A DNA stretch of 51,573 bases. Source: an uncultured Clostridia bacterium. Its GTDB lineage: Bacteria > Bacillota > Clostridia > Oscillospirales > Oscillospiraceae. A program made the translations under genes and the position numbers. A model generated the notes under the pieces. The model searched no databases. It had not been told where the DNA came from and saw only the letters and a list, made by a program, of their open reading frames with translations. Every line of letters begins with the position of its first letter. Positions within the stretch are counted from its first letter, which is position 1. The stretch lies in NCBI GenBank assembly GCA_947165595.1, contig CAMVAV010000009.1, forward strand, positions 1 to 51,573. Reading direction: 5' to 3'. Positions 19,586-32,252 of the stretch are shown in pieces.

Positions 19586-20060
19586 GGCTCTGTTATCAAT
19601 TTAAGAATAACAAACAGGACAAATGATATGACCTTGTATGAGTTGCTTAAAAAAATATCGAATATTATCACTCCACAGAATGACGCATTTTTCAGATATG
19701 CTATATATACTTCTGATGATAATGGCGGTTTTTTACGGACAAGATACTGTTGGTGGCTAGACAGACCAGTCAAAGACAGAGAATTGGGAAACGGTTTTGA
19801 GACAGTATTAGTTACGGCAAAACAAGAAATCAGCGTAGACGATTTAGGGGTTGAAACAGATACGCTTGTAAAAATGCAGATTACATATTCAGAGAAAAAG
19901 GCAACTATTGAGGACGCAGATTGGGACACACAGCTTGACTATTGCTTTGTGTATCTATTTGATTTGACAAAAGATACATACACTGTGTCTTATGTTGAGA
20001 ATCCTTGTCCATAATTATTCCAAACACCAATAAAATTCAACTATTCAGGGTGACAGAGCC
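19586..20060. mobile_element. 475-bp low-GC cassette with transposon-like ends
   Basis: The left end GGCTCTGTTATC and the right end (reverse complement) GGCTCTGTCACC form an inverted repeat. The flanks AAAAGAGT (19578-19585) and AAAAGAAT (20061-20068) look like an 8-bp target duplication with one change. The cassette is clearly AT-rich inside a GC-rich chromosome and carries one 128-codon gene but no transposase. It inserted right at the stop of the 642-residue protein gene. An IS family making 8-bp duplications (for example IS1595, IS6 or ISL3 type) could have moved it in trans; the family is not established. Confidence 0.65.
19628..20014 (+). CDS. Orphan cassette protein, function unknown
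   Basis: 128 residues, AT-rich codons unlike all neighbours. Start ATG 19628 has only a weak AGGAC upstream. The protein is acidic and aromatic-rich: AIYTSDDNGGFLRTRYCWWL, ELGNGFETVLVTAKQEI, TDTLVKMQITYSEKKATIED, DYCFVYLFDL. No signal peptide or membrane helix; predicted mostly beta with an N-terminal helix. I do not recognise a family. Size, acidity and setting in a mobile cassette would fit an immunity, anti-defence or defence accessory protein, but this is speculation. It is the only gene between the inverted ends. Confidence 0.6.
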   Translation: MTLYELLKKISNIITPQNDAFFRYAIYTSDDNGGFLRTRYCWWLDRPVKDRELGNGFETVLVTAKQEISVDDLGVETDTLVKMQITYSEKKATIEDADWDTQLDYCFVYLFDLTKDTYTVSYVENPCP

Positions 20061-20061
20061 A

Positions 20062-20115
20062 AAAGAATAAAAAGAACGGGAGCCGACCGATTTTACTCGA
20101 TCTGCTCCCGTTTTC
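20062..20115. terminator. Bidirectional terminator after jag
   Basis: AACGGGAGC (20075-20083) pairs with GCTCCCGTT (20104-20112). T-rich runs follow on both strands (CTTTTTATTCTTTT on minus, TTTTCTTTTG on plus). It ends the rpmH-to-jag operon. Confidence 0.85.
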
Positions 20116-20122
20116 TTTTGTC

Positions 20123-21091
20123 TTATTCCTCGCCCTGACGGATTTTTTTGCTCCGGTCGTAGGCGACCACCACGCGGCGGTTCGGGTCGGTGCCGATGGA
20201 AAAGGTCGATACGTCCTTCGTGTACTGCAGCGCCGTGTGGATCACGTGCCGCTCGTAGGCGTTCATCGGCTCCAGCGTCATGTTCTTGCGGTACTTGACG
20301 ACCTTCGCCGCCACCTTCTCCGCCAGGCGCTCCAGGCTCTGCTCGCGCTTTTCGCGGTAGTTCTCCGCGTCGATCTGCACGCGGGCGCGGTTCTTGTCGC
20401 CGCTGCGGTTCACGGCGTAGCTCGTGAGCTGCTGGATGGCGTCCAGCGTCTCGCCGCGGCGGCCGATCAGCGCGCCGAGCTTCTCGCCCTCCAGAATGAC
20501 CTTGTAGCGGTTTTTCTCGACCTCGTAGACCTTGACCGCCGCCTCGCTCTCCATCTGGCGTAGCAGCCCGGTGAGAAATTCGCGGATTTTCTCGCTTTTC
20601 TCGTCGTGGACCTCCTCGCCCAGCTCGACCTTGGCGGCGGGCTTCGGCTCGCGCCGGGGCGTTTGCGCGCGCTCGGGCTTCTCCTTCTTCTCGGGCCTGT
20701 CCGCCTTCGCGGGCTTCTCGCCGCCCTTGTTCTGGAGCACCTCGGGCGCGAAATCCTTCGGCAGCTCCGGCTTGGGAGCGTTCTTTCTTGCCTCGGCGGC
20801 CCTGCGCTCCTTCTCCGCCTTCGCGGCGGCCTCCTCCGCCTCGCGCTCCTCCTTCGTCTTGCGCTGCTCGGGACGGAAGGTCACCTCGACCTTCTCCGCC
20901 GCGGGCTCGGGCTGTCCGTCGTCATAGCTGACGCGAACGGTCGCCGGCGTCGCGCCGATTCCGAGAAAGCCCGCCTTCGCGCGCTCGATGATCTCCACCG
21001 AGACCTCGTCGCGGTCCATTCCAAGCTGACGGAGCGCCTTTTCGATGGCCTCCTCCTCGGTCTTGCCCGATACGTCGATATATGTGTTCAT
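20123..21091 (-). CDS. jag: RNA-binding protein Jag/KhpB (EloR)
   Basis: 322 residues: N-terminal Jag_N domain (VSGKTEEEAIEKALRQLGMD; KAGFLGIGATPATVRVSY), a long charged linker rich in Lys, Glu and Pro (about 65-165), a KH domain with GEKLGALIGRRGETLDAIQ (about 205-225) and a C-terminal R3H domain (PMNAYERHVIHTAL). With KhpA it binds RNA and controls cell elongation and division in Gram-positive bacteria. It is the last gene of the rpmH-rnpA-yidD-yidC-jag operon and is followed by a terminator. In many relatives mnmE, mnmG and rsmG follow; here the region beyond is a mobile cassette and unrelated genes. Confidence 0.93.
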   Translation of the reverse strand: MNTYIDVSGKTEEEAIEKALRQLGMDRDEVSVEIIERAKAGFLGIGATPATVRVSYDDGQPEPAAEKVEVTFRPEQRKTKEEREAEEAAAKAEKERRAAEARKNAPKPELPKDFAPEVLQNKGGEKPAKADRPEKKEKPERAQTPRREPKPAAKVELGEEVHDEKSEKIREFLTGLLRQMESEAAVKVYEVEKNRYKVILEGEKLGALIGRRGETLDAIQQLTSYAVNRSGDKNRARVQIDAENYREKREQSLERLAEKVAAKVVKYRKNMTLEPMNAYERHVIHTALQYTKDVSTFSIGTDPNRRVVVAYDRSKKIRQGEE

Positions 21092-21130
21092 GGTCAGAAT
21101 AACTCCTTCGTTCTTATCCTCTTGCTTGCC

Positions 21131-22249
21131 TTACTCCCCGTAGTGTTCGGGGTCGTAGGAGCGCCCGCGCGCGTAGGGACGGTCGCCGATGCGGCCCGCC
21201 TCGCTGGTGGAGGTCCCCTTCTTTTCGGGCTTTTTGTCCTGCTTTTTCGCGGTCTGCGGCTTGCCGGACCTGCCGCGGTTCGCCGCCTGCTCCTGCAGCT
21301 GGCGCTGCTGCTCGCGCGCCGCCAGCATCTTCGCCACGCGCTCCTCGCGCTTTTTGCGCTCCTTCTCGGTCTCCTCCCGCTCCATGCGCTCGGAGAAGAA
21401 CTTGTTGAGAATCACGTCCTGCACGATCTGGAACACGCTGTTGGCGATCCAGTACACGCCCAGCGCCGCCGGAAGCGTAAAGCCGATCCACAGCGACATG
21501 AGCGGCATCATCAGCATCATCGAGCGGGTCGAGCGCGCCGCCGCGTCATCCGACTTCTGTCCGTTCCCCGCCATGGAGACCTTCGACTGGAAGAAGCTCA
21601 GCGCGGCGGAGATGATCGGGATCAGCACCAGGCCGAACGAGGCCCAGCCGCCGGAGAAAACCGTTTTCCAGATCGTCTGCGGCACCACCGTCAGGTCAAG
21701 GCCGAGGAAGTTGTAGTCCACGCGCAGCACGCCGCCGATGTCGGAAAAGCTGGCAAAGTGGTCGTTGATAAACTTGGCGAGCTGGATCTCCTCATAGAAT
21801 GAGGCGCGCCCGTTGGTCTGCTCCATCACATAGCCGAGGCCGGTCGCGATCCCGCGGACCTTTTCCACGGCCTCCGCCGAGAGAAGCATGAAGCGGCTGA
21901 GCGGCTGGCGAATGATGGAGTACAGCGCGATGATGATGGGGAACGGCAGCAGCGACCACAAACAGCCGCTCATGGGGTTGATGCCCTCCTGCGCGTACAG
22001 GAGCTGCAGCTCCTCGTTCATCTTCTGCTGGTTGTTCGCGTACTTCTCCTGAATTTCGCGCATCTTGGGCTGGAACTTGTTCATGCGCAGCATGCTCTTT
22101 TTGCTCTTGAGCTGGAAGGGCAGCAGCACCAGCTTGACGATCAGCGTGAACAGGATCAGCGCCATGCCGTAGGAGCCCGTCAGCTCGTAAAATATGCGCA
22201 GAAGCCACGCAAACGGGATGCAAATGTAGTAGCCGAGTGTTGAAAACAT
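21131..22249 (-). CDS. yidC: Membrane protein insertase YidC/Oxa1
   Basis: 372 residues from ATG 22249, preceded by GGAGG at 8 bases; a TTG 15 bases earlier includes the ribosome-binding site and is rejected. The N-terminal hairpin and five membrane helices include YGMALILFTLIVKLVLLPFQ, where the first-helix hydrophilic-groove Lys/Arg follows, and the Oxa1 loop (KSMLRMNKFQPKMREIQEKY). The C-terminal basic tail has AAREQQRQLQEQAANRGRSG. It inserts membrane proteins alone or with Sec. Gram-positive form without the large periplasmic domain of E. coli YidC. The gap to yidD is 99 bases without other features. Confidence 0.93.
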   Translation of the reverse strand: MFSTLGYYICIPFAWLLRIFYELTGSYGMALILFTLIVKLVLLPFQLKSKKSMLRMNKFQPKMREIQEKYANNQQKMNEELQLLYAQEGINPMSGCLWSLLPFPIIIALYSIIRQPLSRFMLLSAEAVEKVRGIATGLGYVMEQTNGRASFYEEIQLAKFINDHFASFSDIGGVLRVDYNFLGLDLTVVPQTIWKTVFSGGWASFGLVLIPIISAALSFFQSKVSMAGNGQKSDDAAARSTRSMMLMMPLMSLWIGFTLPAALGVYWIANSVFQIVQDVILNKFFSERMEREETEKERKKREERVAKMLAAREQQRQLQEQAANRGRSGKPQTAKKQDKKPEKKGTSTSEAGRIGDRPYARGRSYDPEHYGE

Positions 22250-22348
22250 GTGGTTTTCCTCCAAAATTATTGGAAAACTGTCTGACGCGCGGATTTTTCG
22301 TCTTGTGTATGACGAGGGGAAAAACGACGACAGGCTAAAAATATGCCG

Positions 22349-22564
22349 TCAGGGAACCGGATCGTAGAGCTTGCCGCCCCGATAGAAGGGATGGCACCGC
22401 AGCAGACGCCGCAGCGCGAGTCGGCCGCCCCGGAGCGCGCCGTATTTCTCCACCGCCTCGAGCGCGTATTCCGAGCAGGTCGGAATAAAGCGGCAGCAGG
22501 GCGGGCGGAGCGGCGAAACGTACCGCCGGTAGAAGCGGATACAGCCGAGCAGGAGCCGTTTCAT
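22349..22564 (-). CDS. yidD: Membrane protein insertion efficiency factor YidD
   Basis: 71 residues from ATG 22564. This start overlaps the rnpA stop by 4 bases (ATGA) and gives the family opening [20 protein letters not shown]. The core [21 protein letters not shown] has the family Cys residues. It is a small membrane-associated protein that assists YidC-dependent insertion. Longer upstream frames run inside rnpA and are not real. Confidence 0.92.
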   Translation of the reverse strand: MKRLLLGCIRFYRRYVSPLRPPCCRFIPTCSEYALEAVEKYGALRGGRLALRRLLRCHPFYRGGKLYDPVP

Positions 22565-22905
22565 GTCGCATCCTCCAGCAGTTCCAACTCGGCGCAGCAT
22601 CTGCGGAAGGCGCGCGAAAGCTCACGATACGCCGCGTTCGCGGCGCGCGTGCGCGCGACAAGCACGACGTCGAAGCCCTGCTTCATCTGCGGCTGCGACA
22701 GGCGATAAATTTCGCGCAGGCGGCGGCGCACGCGGTTGCGGACGACCGCCTTGCCCAGCTTGGTGCTCACCGTGACGCCGAGACGGTTTCTGCCCGCGCG
22801 GTTGGGGCGGGCGTAGACGACGAGAAACGGCGAAACGCCGGTCTTCCCTTTGTTGTAGACCCGGCGGAACTCATAGTTTTCCTTTAGCGTCGTCTGGCGT
22901 TTCAT
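22561..22905 (-). CDS. rnpA: Ribonuclease P protein component
   Basis: 114 residues with the family landmarks: [10 protein letters not shown] near the N-terminus, then [20 protein letters not shown] containing the RNR box that contacts the RNase P RNA. It is the protein subunit for tRNA 5' maturation. It lies directly after rpmH, overlaps yidD by 4 bases and is part of the conserved oriC-flanking operon. Confidence 0.95.
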   Translation of the reverse strand: MKRQTTLKENYEFRRVYNKGKTGVSPFLVVYARPNRAGRNRLGVTVSTKLGKAVVRNRVRRRLREIYRLSQPQMKQGFDVVLVARTRAANAAYRELSRAFRRCCAELELLEDAT

Positions 22906-22982
22906 GCGTATGCTAGCCTCTAAGGGACGGCGCGTCGCGTCCGTCCCTCTCTATACGATCGGTTCTGTTGCTGCCGTCCGTC

Positions 22983-23123
22983 TCAGTGCGTCAGGCGGAG
23001 ACGGCCCCTGGCACGGCGGCGGGAAAGGACCTTGCGGCCGTTCGCGGTGCTCATGCGCTTGCGGAAGCCATGCTCCTTGGAGCGCTGCAGCTTCTTGGGC
23101 TGATAGGTGCGTTTGGTTGCCAT
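22983..23123 (-). CDS. rpmH: 50S ribosomal protein L34
   Basis: 46 residues from ATG 23123, preceded by GGAGGAAGA. Contains [20 protein letters not shown] and the [15 protein letters not shown] tail typical of L34. It is the first gene of the minus-strand operon and has a near-consensus promoter about 160 bases upstream. The 355-base gap to dnaA (23124-23478) holds this promoter and the dnaA promoter; no further gene is seen. Confidence 0.97.
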   Translation of the reverse strand: MATKRTYQPKKLQRSKEHGFRKRMSTANGRKVLSRRRARGRLRLTH

Positions 23124-23281
23124 TCTGTCTTCCTCCTTTAAAAATGATGTCGCCGGCGGCATTGTCTCCCTGCCGCGGCTTATTGCCGCCGTTTGTAAGC
23201 GGACGGCGGCATTACTCGACGCGCGGAGTCTCCCCCGCCGCGCAGTAATCCCTCTATGCCCCAAAATGCGGAGCAAACGAC

Positions 23282-23310
23282 ATTATATCGGTTGACTCGT
23301 TTTCTGTCAA
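23282..23310 (-). promoter_or_regulatory. Consensus sigma-A promoter for the rpmH operon
   Basis: Minus strand: TTGACA (23310-23305), 17-base spacer, TATAAT (23287-23282). Both hexamers match the consensus exactly, which fits a highly expressed ribosomal-protein operon. Confidence 0.92.
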
Positions 23311-23407
23311 CTACATTTTATAGGGTTTTTCTCACTTTGTCCGTCATTCCCCTTGTGTTTCCGCCGCGCGGACTCAATGCTTTATATTTAGAATATGTAG
23401 AAAACCG

Positions 23408-23436
23408 TTGCAATCCGTCCTCTCATCTGATATAAT
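23408..23436 (+). promoter_or_regulatory. Sigma-A promoter for dnaA
   Basis: TTGCAA (23408-23413), 17-base spacer, TATAAT (23431-23436) with an extended TGA before the -10. The dnaA start is 43 bases downstream. Confidence 0.85.
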
Positions 23437-23478
23437 CAACAAGTTAAAGAAATACCAACGGAAGGTGGGTGCGCGGCA

Positions 23479-24780
23479 TTGAATTCCATTGGCGACATCT
23501 GGGAGATCGTGCTGGACCGTCTGCGCGGGGAGCTTTCGGAAACGACCATCAACACCTGGTTCGACGAGGTCACCGGCGTCGATCTGAAGGAAAAGGATTT
23601 CGTGATCGTCTGTCCGAACGAGTTCAAGCGCGATATGATCGAGGGTCGCTTCGCGGAGCCCATCCGGGCGGCGCTGAAGGACATCTTTTCCGACGATTTC
23701 ACGCTTCGCCTCGTTTCGGAAAAGGAAGCCGCGGACGACGGGAAAAAGCCGGTATCCCTCTTTGACAGCAAGGACTTTACCTTCGACACCTTCGTCGTGG
23801 GAGAGAGCAACAAGCTGGCGCACGCCGCGGCGCGCGCGGTGGCGGACGGGGCAAGCGCGCACTACAATCCCCTTTTTATCTACGGCGACTCAGGCCTCGG
23901 CAAGACGCATTTGATCTACGCCATCGCCCACCAGTTCCGCAAGCGCCTGCCCTCGGCCAAGATCGTATACATCAAGGGCGACGATTTTCTCAATGACTTC
24001 ATCAGCCTCGTGCGCGCCAACCGCGGCGACGAATTTCGCGCCAAATATCGCGACGCCGACCTCCTTCTCGTAGACGACGTGCAGTTCGTCGCCGGCAAGG
24101 AGCAGTCGCAAAACGAATTTTTCCACACCTTCAACACGCTCTATGAGGCGGGCCACCAGATCGTGCTGACCTCGGATCGCCTGCCCTCGGAGATGACGCT
24201 GCTGGACAACCGGCTCCGCACCCGCTTTGAGCAGGGCCTGACCGTGGACGTGCAGGCGCCGGACTACGAGACGCGCGTCGCCATCATTAAAAATAAGGCG
24301 ACGCAGCGCGGCTTTGTCATCGACGACAAAAGCGCGGACTACATTGCGCGCAACGTCACAGCGAACGTGCGGCAGATTGAGGGCGTCATCAACATGATCA
24401 ACGCCCACCGCGAGCTCAAGCAGAAAAATATGAGCGACGAGGAGATCGAGAGGATCGTCCGGGAGGCCGTTCACAAGAACAACGAGGCGATCCCCACGCC
24501 GGACGCGATCATTTCGGAGGTCGCGCGCTTCCACGGCTTCGACGAGGCGATCCTCCGCGGCAGGGGCAGAAGCCGTCAGGTCGTCAACGCGCGCAACATC
24601 GCCATGTATCTGATCCGCAACATCACGGGCCTCTCCACCATCGAGATCGGCAAGATCTTCGACCGCGACCACTCCACCGCCGTGCACTCCCTCGATCAGG
24701 TCGAGGAACGGCTCCAGACGGACCCCTCCTATTCGCAGACCATCAAGGACATCACGCTGAACATCAACAGCAAACGGTAA
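23479..24780 (+). CDS. dnaA: Chromosomal replication initiator DnaA
   Basis: 433 residues starting at TTG 23479, the only start codon in frame near the AAGGTGGG site 8 bases upstream. Domain I (IWEIVLDRLRGELSETTINT) is followed by a short linker and the AAA+ domain III, with Walker A GDSGLGKTH, Walker B LLVDDVQFV and sensor LTSDRLPSEM. Domain IV contains the DNA-binding helix-turn-helix and a signature reading FDRDHSTAVHS (usually GRDHTTVLH). It unwinds oriC and loads the helicase; DnaD- and DnaI-like loaders are encoded 15 kb away. The weak TTG start may help keep DnaA levels low. Confidence 0.97.
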   Translation: MNSIGDIWEIVLDRLRGELSETTINTWFDEVTGVDLKEKDFVIVCPNEFKRDMIEGRFAEPIRAALKDIFSDDFTLRLVSEKEAADDGKKPVSLFDSKDFTFDTFVVGESNKLAHAAARAVADGASAHYNPLFIYGDSGLGKTHLIYAIAHQFRKRLPSAKIVYIKGDDFLNDFISLVRANRGDEFRAKYRDADLLLVDDVQFVAGKEQSQNEFFHTFNTLYEAGHQIVLTSDRLPSEMTLLDNRLRTRFEQGLTVDVQAPDYETRVAIIKNKATQRGFVIDDKSADYIARNVTANVRQIEGVINMINAHRELKQKNMSDEEIERIVREAVHKNNEAIPTPDAIISEVARFHGFDEAILRGRGRSRQVVNARNIAMYLIRNITGLSTIEIGKIFDRDHSTAVHSLDQVEERLQTDPSYSQTIKDITLNINSKR

Positions 24781-25051
24781 AACGCCGCATTTTGCCCGCC
24801 TCAGACAGCGTTTTTCTCCGGCAAAAAAAGCAAAAGTTTTCCACACAATTCACAGTTGTTTCACGTGAAACCCCGTGGATATTTTATTTCCCGCGCAAAT
24901 ATGCGGATAACCCCCCGATTTATTCACAGCCTCCCGCGGCGCGTTTTCCTCTTGCTTTCGCCGTTTCCCTACGTTTTCCACGTTTTCCCGTCCTCTTCTT
25001 CTTCTGCTTAAAAAGTATTCTCATCTTTTCTCTCAGAAAGGAAATAACGCC
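24781..25051. other. oriC: Probable replication origin (dnaA-dnaN spacer)
   Basis: A 271-base gap with DnaA-box-like sites: TTTTCCACA at 24837-24845, TTATTCACA at 24920-24928, and on the minus strand TTATCCGCA (24910-24902). Weaker sites are at 24874-24882 and 24974-24982. AT-rich stretches and a parS site are interspersed. Position between dnaA and dnaN supports oriC. Confidence 0.65.
24857..24872. promoter_or_regulatory. parS: parS site near oriC
   Basis: Matches the 16-base ParB (Spo0J) site TGTTTCACGTGAAACA at 15 positions, with the last base C instead of A. It lies in the dnaA-dnaN gap. A second, perfect site is at 50766-50781 by parA. Confidence 0.9.
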
Positions 25052-26164
25052 ATGAAATTCTCCTGCGAAAAAGTCGTTCTGCAAAACGCCATCAACACCG
25101 CGTCCCGCGCCGTTGCGAGCAAGAGCTCCATCCCGGCGCTGGAGGGGCTGCTGCTGGTCTGCGCGAACGGGACGCTGACCGTTACGGCGTTCAACATGAA
25201 TTTGAGCATCCGCACGTCCTTCGCCTGCGACGTCGAGGAGGAGGGACAGCTCGTGCTCAACGCAAGGCTGCTCGGCGACATCGTACGCCGTATGCCGGAG
25301 GATACCGTGGCGTTCCGCTCAGACGAAAAGCTGGCGGTCAAAATGAATTGCGGCGACGCGGATTACGATATCACGGGCCTGCCCGCGGCGGATTTTCCGG
25401 AGCTGCCGGAGGTGGAGGAAAAGAACACCGTCTCCATTCCGGAAAAGACCCTCAAGAGCATGATCCAGCAGACGATCTTCGCCGTTTCGACCAACGAGGC
25501 GCGCCCGGTCCACATGGGCTCCCTCTTCGAGGTGGGCGCGGAGGAGCTGACCGTCGTCTCGGTGGACGGCTTCCGCCTCGCCATGCGGCGCGAAAAGCTG
25601 GAAAAGGCAGGAGACGGCGTATTTTCCTTCGTTGCCCCGGGTACGGCGCTGAGCGAGGTGGAAAAGGTCTGCGAGGACGTGGAGGAGCCCGTCCGCATCA
25701 CGCTGGGCGACCGCCATATTCTGTTTGAGGTGGGCGAGACGGAGCTGATCTGCCGCCGGCTCGAAGGTGAGTTTCTGGACTACAAAAACGCCATTCCGCG
25801 CAAGAATCCCATCCGTCTTCTGGTGGACACCAAGATGATGATGGCGAGTCTGGAGCGCGTGAGCGTCGTGATCAGCGAAAAGCTCAAAAGTCCCGTGCGC
25901 TGCCTCTTCTCACAGGATAAGGTGACCTTTTCCGCGCGCACGGCGAGCGGCGAAGCGAAGGACGTGTGCAAGCTGCAGGGCAACGGAAAGGAGCTGGAGA
26001 TCGGCTTCAACAACCGCTATCTGACGGAGGCGCTGCGCTACGCTCCGGCGGACACGGTGCGGCTCGAACTCAACAGCGGCATCTCCCCCGCCATCATCGT
26101 ACCCGTCGAGGACGGGAACGACAGCTTTCTCTATATGGTGCTGCCCGTTCGGCTGAAGGCGTAA
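25052..26164 (+). CDS. dnaN: DNA polymerase III beta subunit (sliding clamp)
   Basis: 370 residues made of the three repeated clamp folds. Typical segments: ALEGLLLVCANGTLTVTAFN, the SVDGFRLAMRR loop, and the C-terminal YMVLPVRLKA. It encircles DNA as a dimer and tethers the polymerase. Start ATG 25052 has AGAAAGGAA upstream. The small S4 gene follows after 4 bases, then recF, all one conserved operon. Confidence 0.97.
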   Translation: MKFSCEKVVLQNAINTASRAVASKSSIPALEGLLLVCANGTLTVTAFNMNLSIRTSFACDVEEEGQLVLNARLLGDIVRRMPEDTVAFRSDEKLAVKMNCGDADYDITGLPAADFPELPEVEEKNTVSIPEKTLKSMIQQTIFAVSTNEARPVHMGSLFEVGAEELTVVSVDGFRLAMRREKLEKAGDGVFSFVAPGTALSEVEKVCEDVEEPVRITLGDRHILFEVGETELICRRLEGEFLDYKNAIPRKNPIRLLVDTKMMMASLERVSVVISEKLKSPVRCLFSQDKVTFSARTASGEAKDVCKLQGNGKELEIGFNNRYLTEALRYAPADTVRLELNSGISPAIIVPVEDGNDSFLYMVLPVRLKA

Positions 26165-26168
26165 AAAT

Positions 26169-26387
26169 ATGGATATCATTACCATTACAACGGAATTTAT
26201 CAAATTGCAGGACCTGCTGAAGCTCGCCTCTCTCGTCTCCACGGGAGGAGAGGCAAAGCTCGCCGTGCAGGAGGGAGAGGTCACGGTCAACGGCGAGGTG
26301 TGCACGCAGCGCGGACGAAAGCTCCGTCCCGGCGACGAGGTCAGCTACGGCGGACACAAAATCACGGTGAAATATGCGGATCAATAG
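26169..26387 (+). CDS. S4-domain RNA-binding protein (YaaA type)
   Basis: 72 residues that form one S4 domain: TEFIKLQDLLKLASLVSTGG, EGEVTVNGEVCTQRGRKLRP and the final ITVKYADQ. Such small proteins are conserved between dnaN and recF in Firmicutes (B. subtilis YaaA/RlbA); they bind ribosomal RNA and probably aid 50S assembly. It overlaps recF by 14 bases, so the two are translationally linked. Confidence 0.92.
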   Translation: MDIITITTEFIKLQDLLKLASLVSTGGEAKLAVQEGEVTVNGEVCTQRGRKLRPGDEVSYGGHKITVKYADQ

Positions 26388-27477
26388 GCTGACGCTGCGG
26401 AACTTTCGCAACTATCGGGAACAGAGCGTGGAGTTTTCGCCGGAGAACAACGTCATCGTGGGCGAGAACGCGCAGGGCAAGACCAATCTGCTTGAGGCGG
26501 TGAGCCTGCTCTCCTGCGGACGCTCCGCGCGGACACGCACGGACCGCGAGCTGATCCGCTTCGGTGAAGCGGAGGCAAAAATTCGGGGAGACATCTTTTC
26601 ACGCGAACGCGATTTTCGTGTGGAAATGAGTTTTTTCGCGGGCAAACGAAAAAAAACGGAGATCAATCAAGTGCCCGTAAAGCGCGCAAGCGAACTTTCC
26701 GGCGTGCTGGGCACCGTCTTTTTCTGCCCCGAGGACCTGTTTTTGATCCGTGAGGGCGCGGCGGCGCGGCGGCGCTTCATGGACCAGTCGCTTTGCCAGC
26801 TTCGCCCCCGCTACGCCGCGGCGCTGGCGGAATACAACCGCCTGTACGACCACAAGACCCGCATTCTCAGAGACGCGGACGAGCATCCGGACCTGTTGGA
26901 CACGCTGCCGGAGTTCAACGCGCGCATGGCGGCCGCCGGCGCGGTGCTGATCCACTACCGCGCGCGCTTCTGCGCCCGGCTCGCCGAATACGCCGCCGCC
27001 GCGCACAGCGAATGCTCCGGTGGAAGGGAAACGCTCGTCCTCCGCTATGAGACGGTCAAGACGGTCGAGGACCCCTTCGCGGAGCAGAATGTGCTGATCG
27101 AGGCGCTCGCGGAGCATCAGAGAAGCCACGCGTCCGCGGAGCGCGCCGCAAGGCTTTGCCTCTCCGGACCGCACAAGGACGACGTCGCCGTGGAGATCGG
27201 CGGCGAAAACGCGCGGCAGTTTTCCTCGCAGGGACAGACGCGCACGGCGGCGCTCGCCTTCAAGCTGGCGGAGCGGGAAATCTACCGCGAGATCACGGGA
27301 CAGACGCCCGTGCTGCTGCTGGACGACGTGCTCTCCGAGCTGGACCCGAAGCGGCAGGAGTTCGTGCTCAACCGCATCTCCGGCGGACAGGTGCTCATCA
27401 CCTGCTGCGAGGAGGACCGTCTGGGCACGCTGACGGCGGGCCGGGTCCTGCGCGTGGAGAACGGGGAGGTGCGCTGA
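26374..27477 (+). CDS. recF: DNA replication and repair protein RecF
   Basis: 367-residue SMC-like ATPase. Opening MRINRLTLRNFRNYREQ, Walker A GENAQGKTNLLEAV, ABC signature LSGPHKDD and Walker B LLLDDVLSELD are all visible. It helps load RecA at gapped DNA via RecOR. Start ATG 26374 lies within the S4 gene. remB follows after 3 bases. Nothing is missing. Confidence 0.96.
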   Translation: MRINRLTLRNFRNYREQSVEFSPENNVIVGENAQGKTNLLEAVSLLSCGRSARTRTDRELIRFGEAEAKIRGDIFSRERDFRVEMSFFAGKRKKTEINQVPVKRASELSGVLGTVFFCPEDLFLIREGAAARRRFMDQSLCQLRPRYAAALAEYNRLYDHKTRILRDADEHPDLLDTLPEFNARMAAAGAVLIHYRARFCARLAEYAAAAHSECSGGRETLVLRYETVKTVEDPFAEQNVLIEALAEHQRSHASAERAARLCLSGPHKDDVAVEIGGENARQFSSQGQTRTAALAFKLAEREIYREITGQTPVLLLDDVLSELDPKRQEFVLNRISGGQVLITCCEEDRLGTLTAGRVLRVENGEVR

Positions 27478-27480
27478 AGG

Positions 27481-27743
27481 ATGTATCTGCACATCGGCAA
27501 CGACCAGCTGCTGCCCGAGCGGCGCATCCTCGGCATCTTCGACCTGGAGATCACATCCCAGTCGCGCGTCACATCGGAGTTTTTGAAGCGAGCCGAACAG
27601 GAGGGCGTCGTGGTCGACGCCTGCGAGGACATTCCCAAGAGCTTTCTGGTCTGCGATCATCCGTATCACAGACAGATCGTATATCTATCGCAGCTCAACA
27701 GCCGCACGCTGCAGGGCAGGGCTGAGGAACAGGAGAAAACAGT

Positions 27744-27747
<4 letters not shown>
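27481..27747 (+). CDS. remB: RemB-like regulator (DUF370)
   Basis: 88 residues: [34 protein letters not shown] and PKSFLVCDH, as in RemB/YaaB of B. subtilis, a small protein encoded between recF and gyrB and tied to regulation of biofilm matrix genes. The C-terminus ([18 protein letters not shown]) is longer than the core domain. It overlaps the gyrB start by 4 bases (ATGA). Confidence 0.88.
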
Positions 27748-29690
<1,943 letters not shown>

Positions 29691-29708
29691 GAAAGGAGGT
29701 ATCCCTCT

Positions 29709-32237
<2,529 letters not shown>

Positions 32238-32252
32238 AGGAAGCGAAGGAAT

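Noticed and set aside
17527-19929. 800-codon minus-strand frame opposite the 642-residue protein
   Set aside because: Runs across the cassette border, low-complexity Arg/Asp/Val composition. The plus-strand gene has an ideal ribosome-binding site and structured protein sequence.
22250-22264. TTG start of yidC 15 bases upstream
   Set aside because: It would use the ribosome-binding site itself as coding sequence; ATG 22249 has correct spacing.
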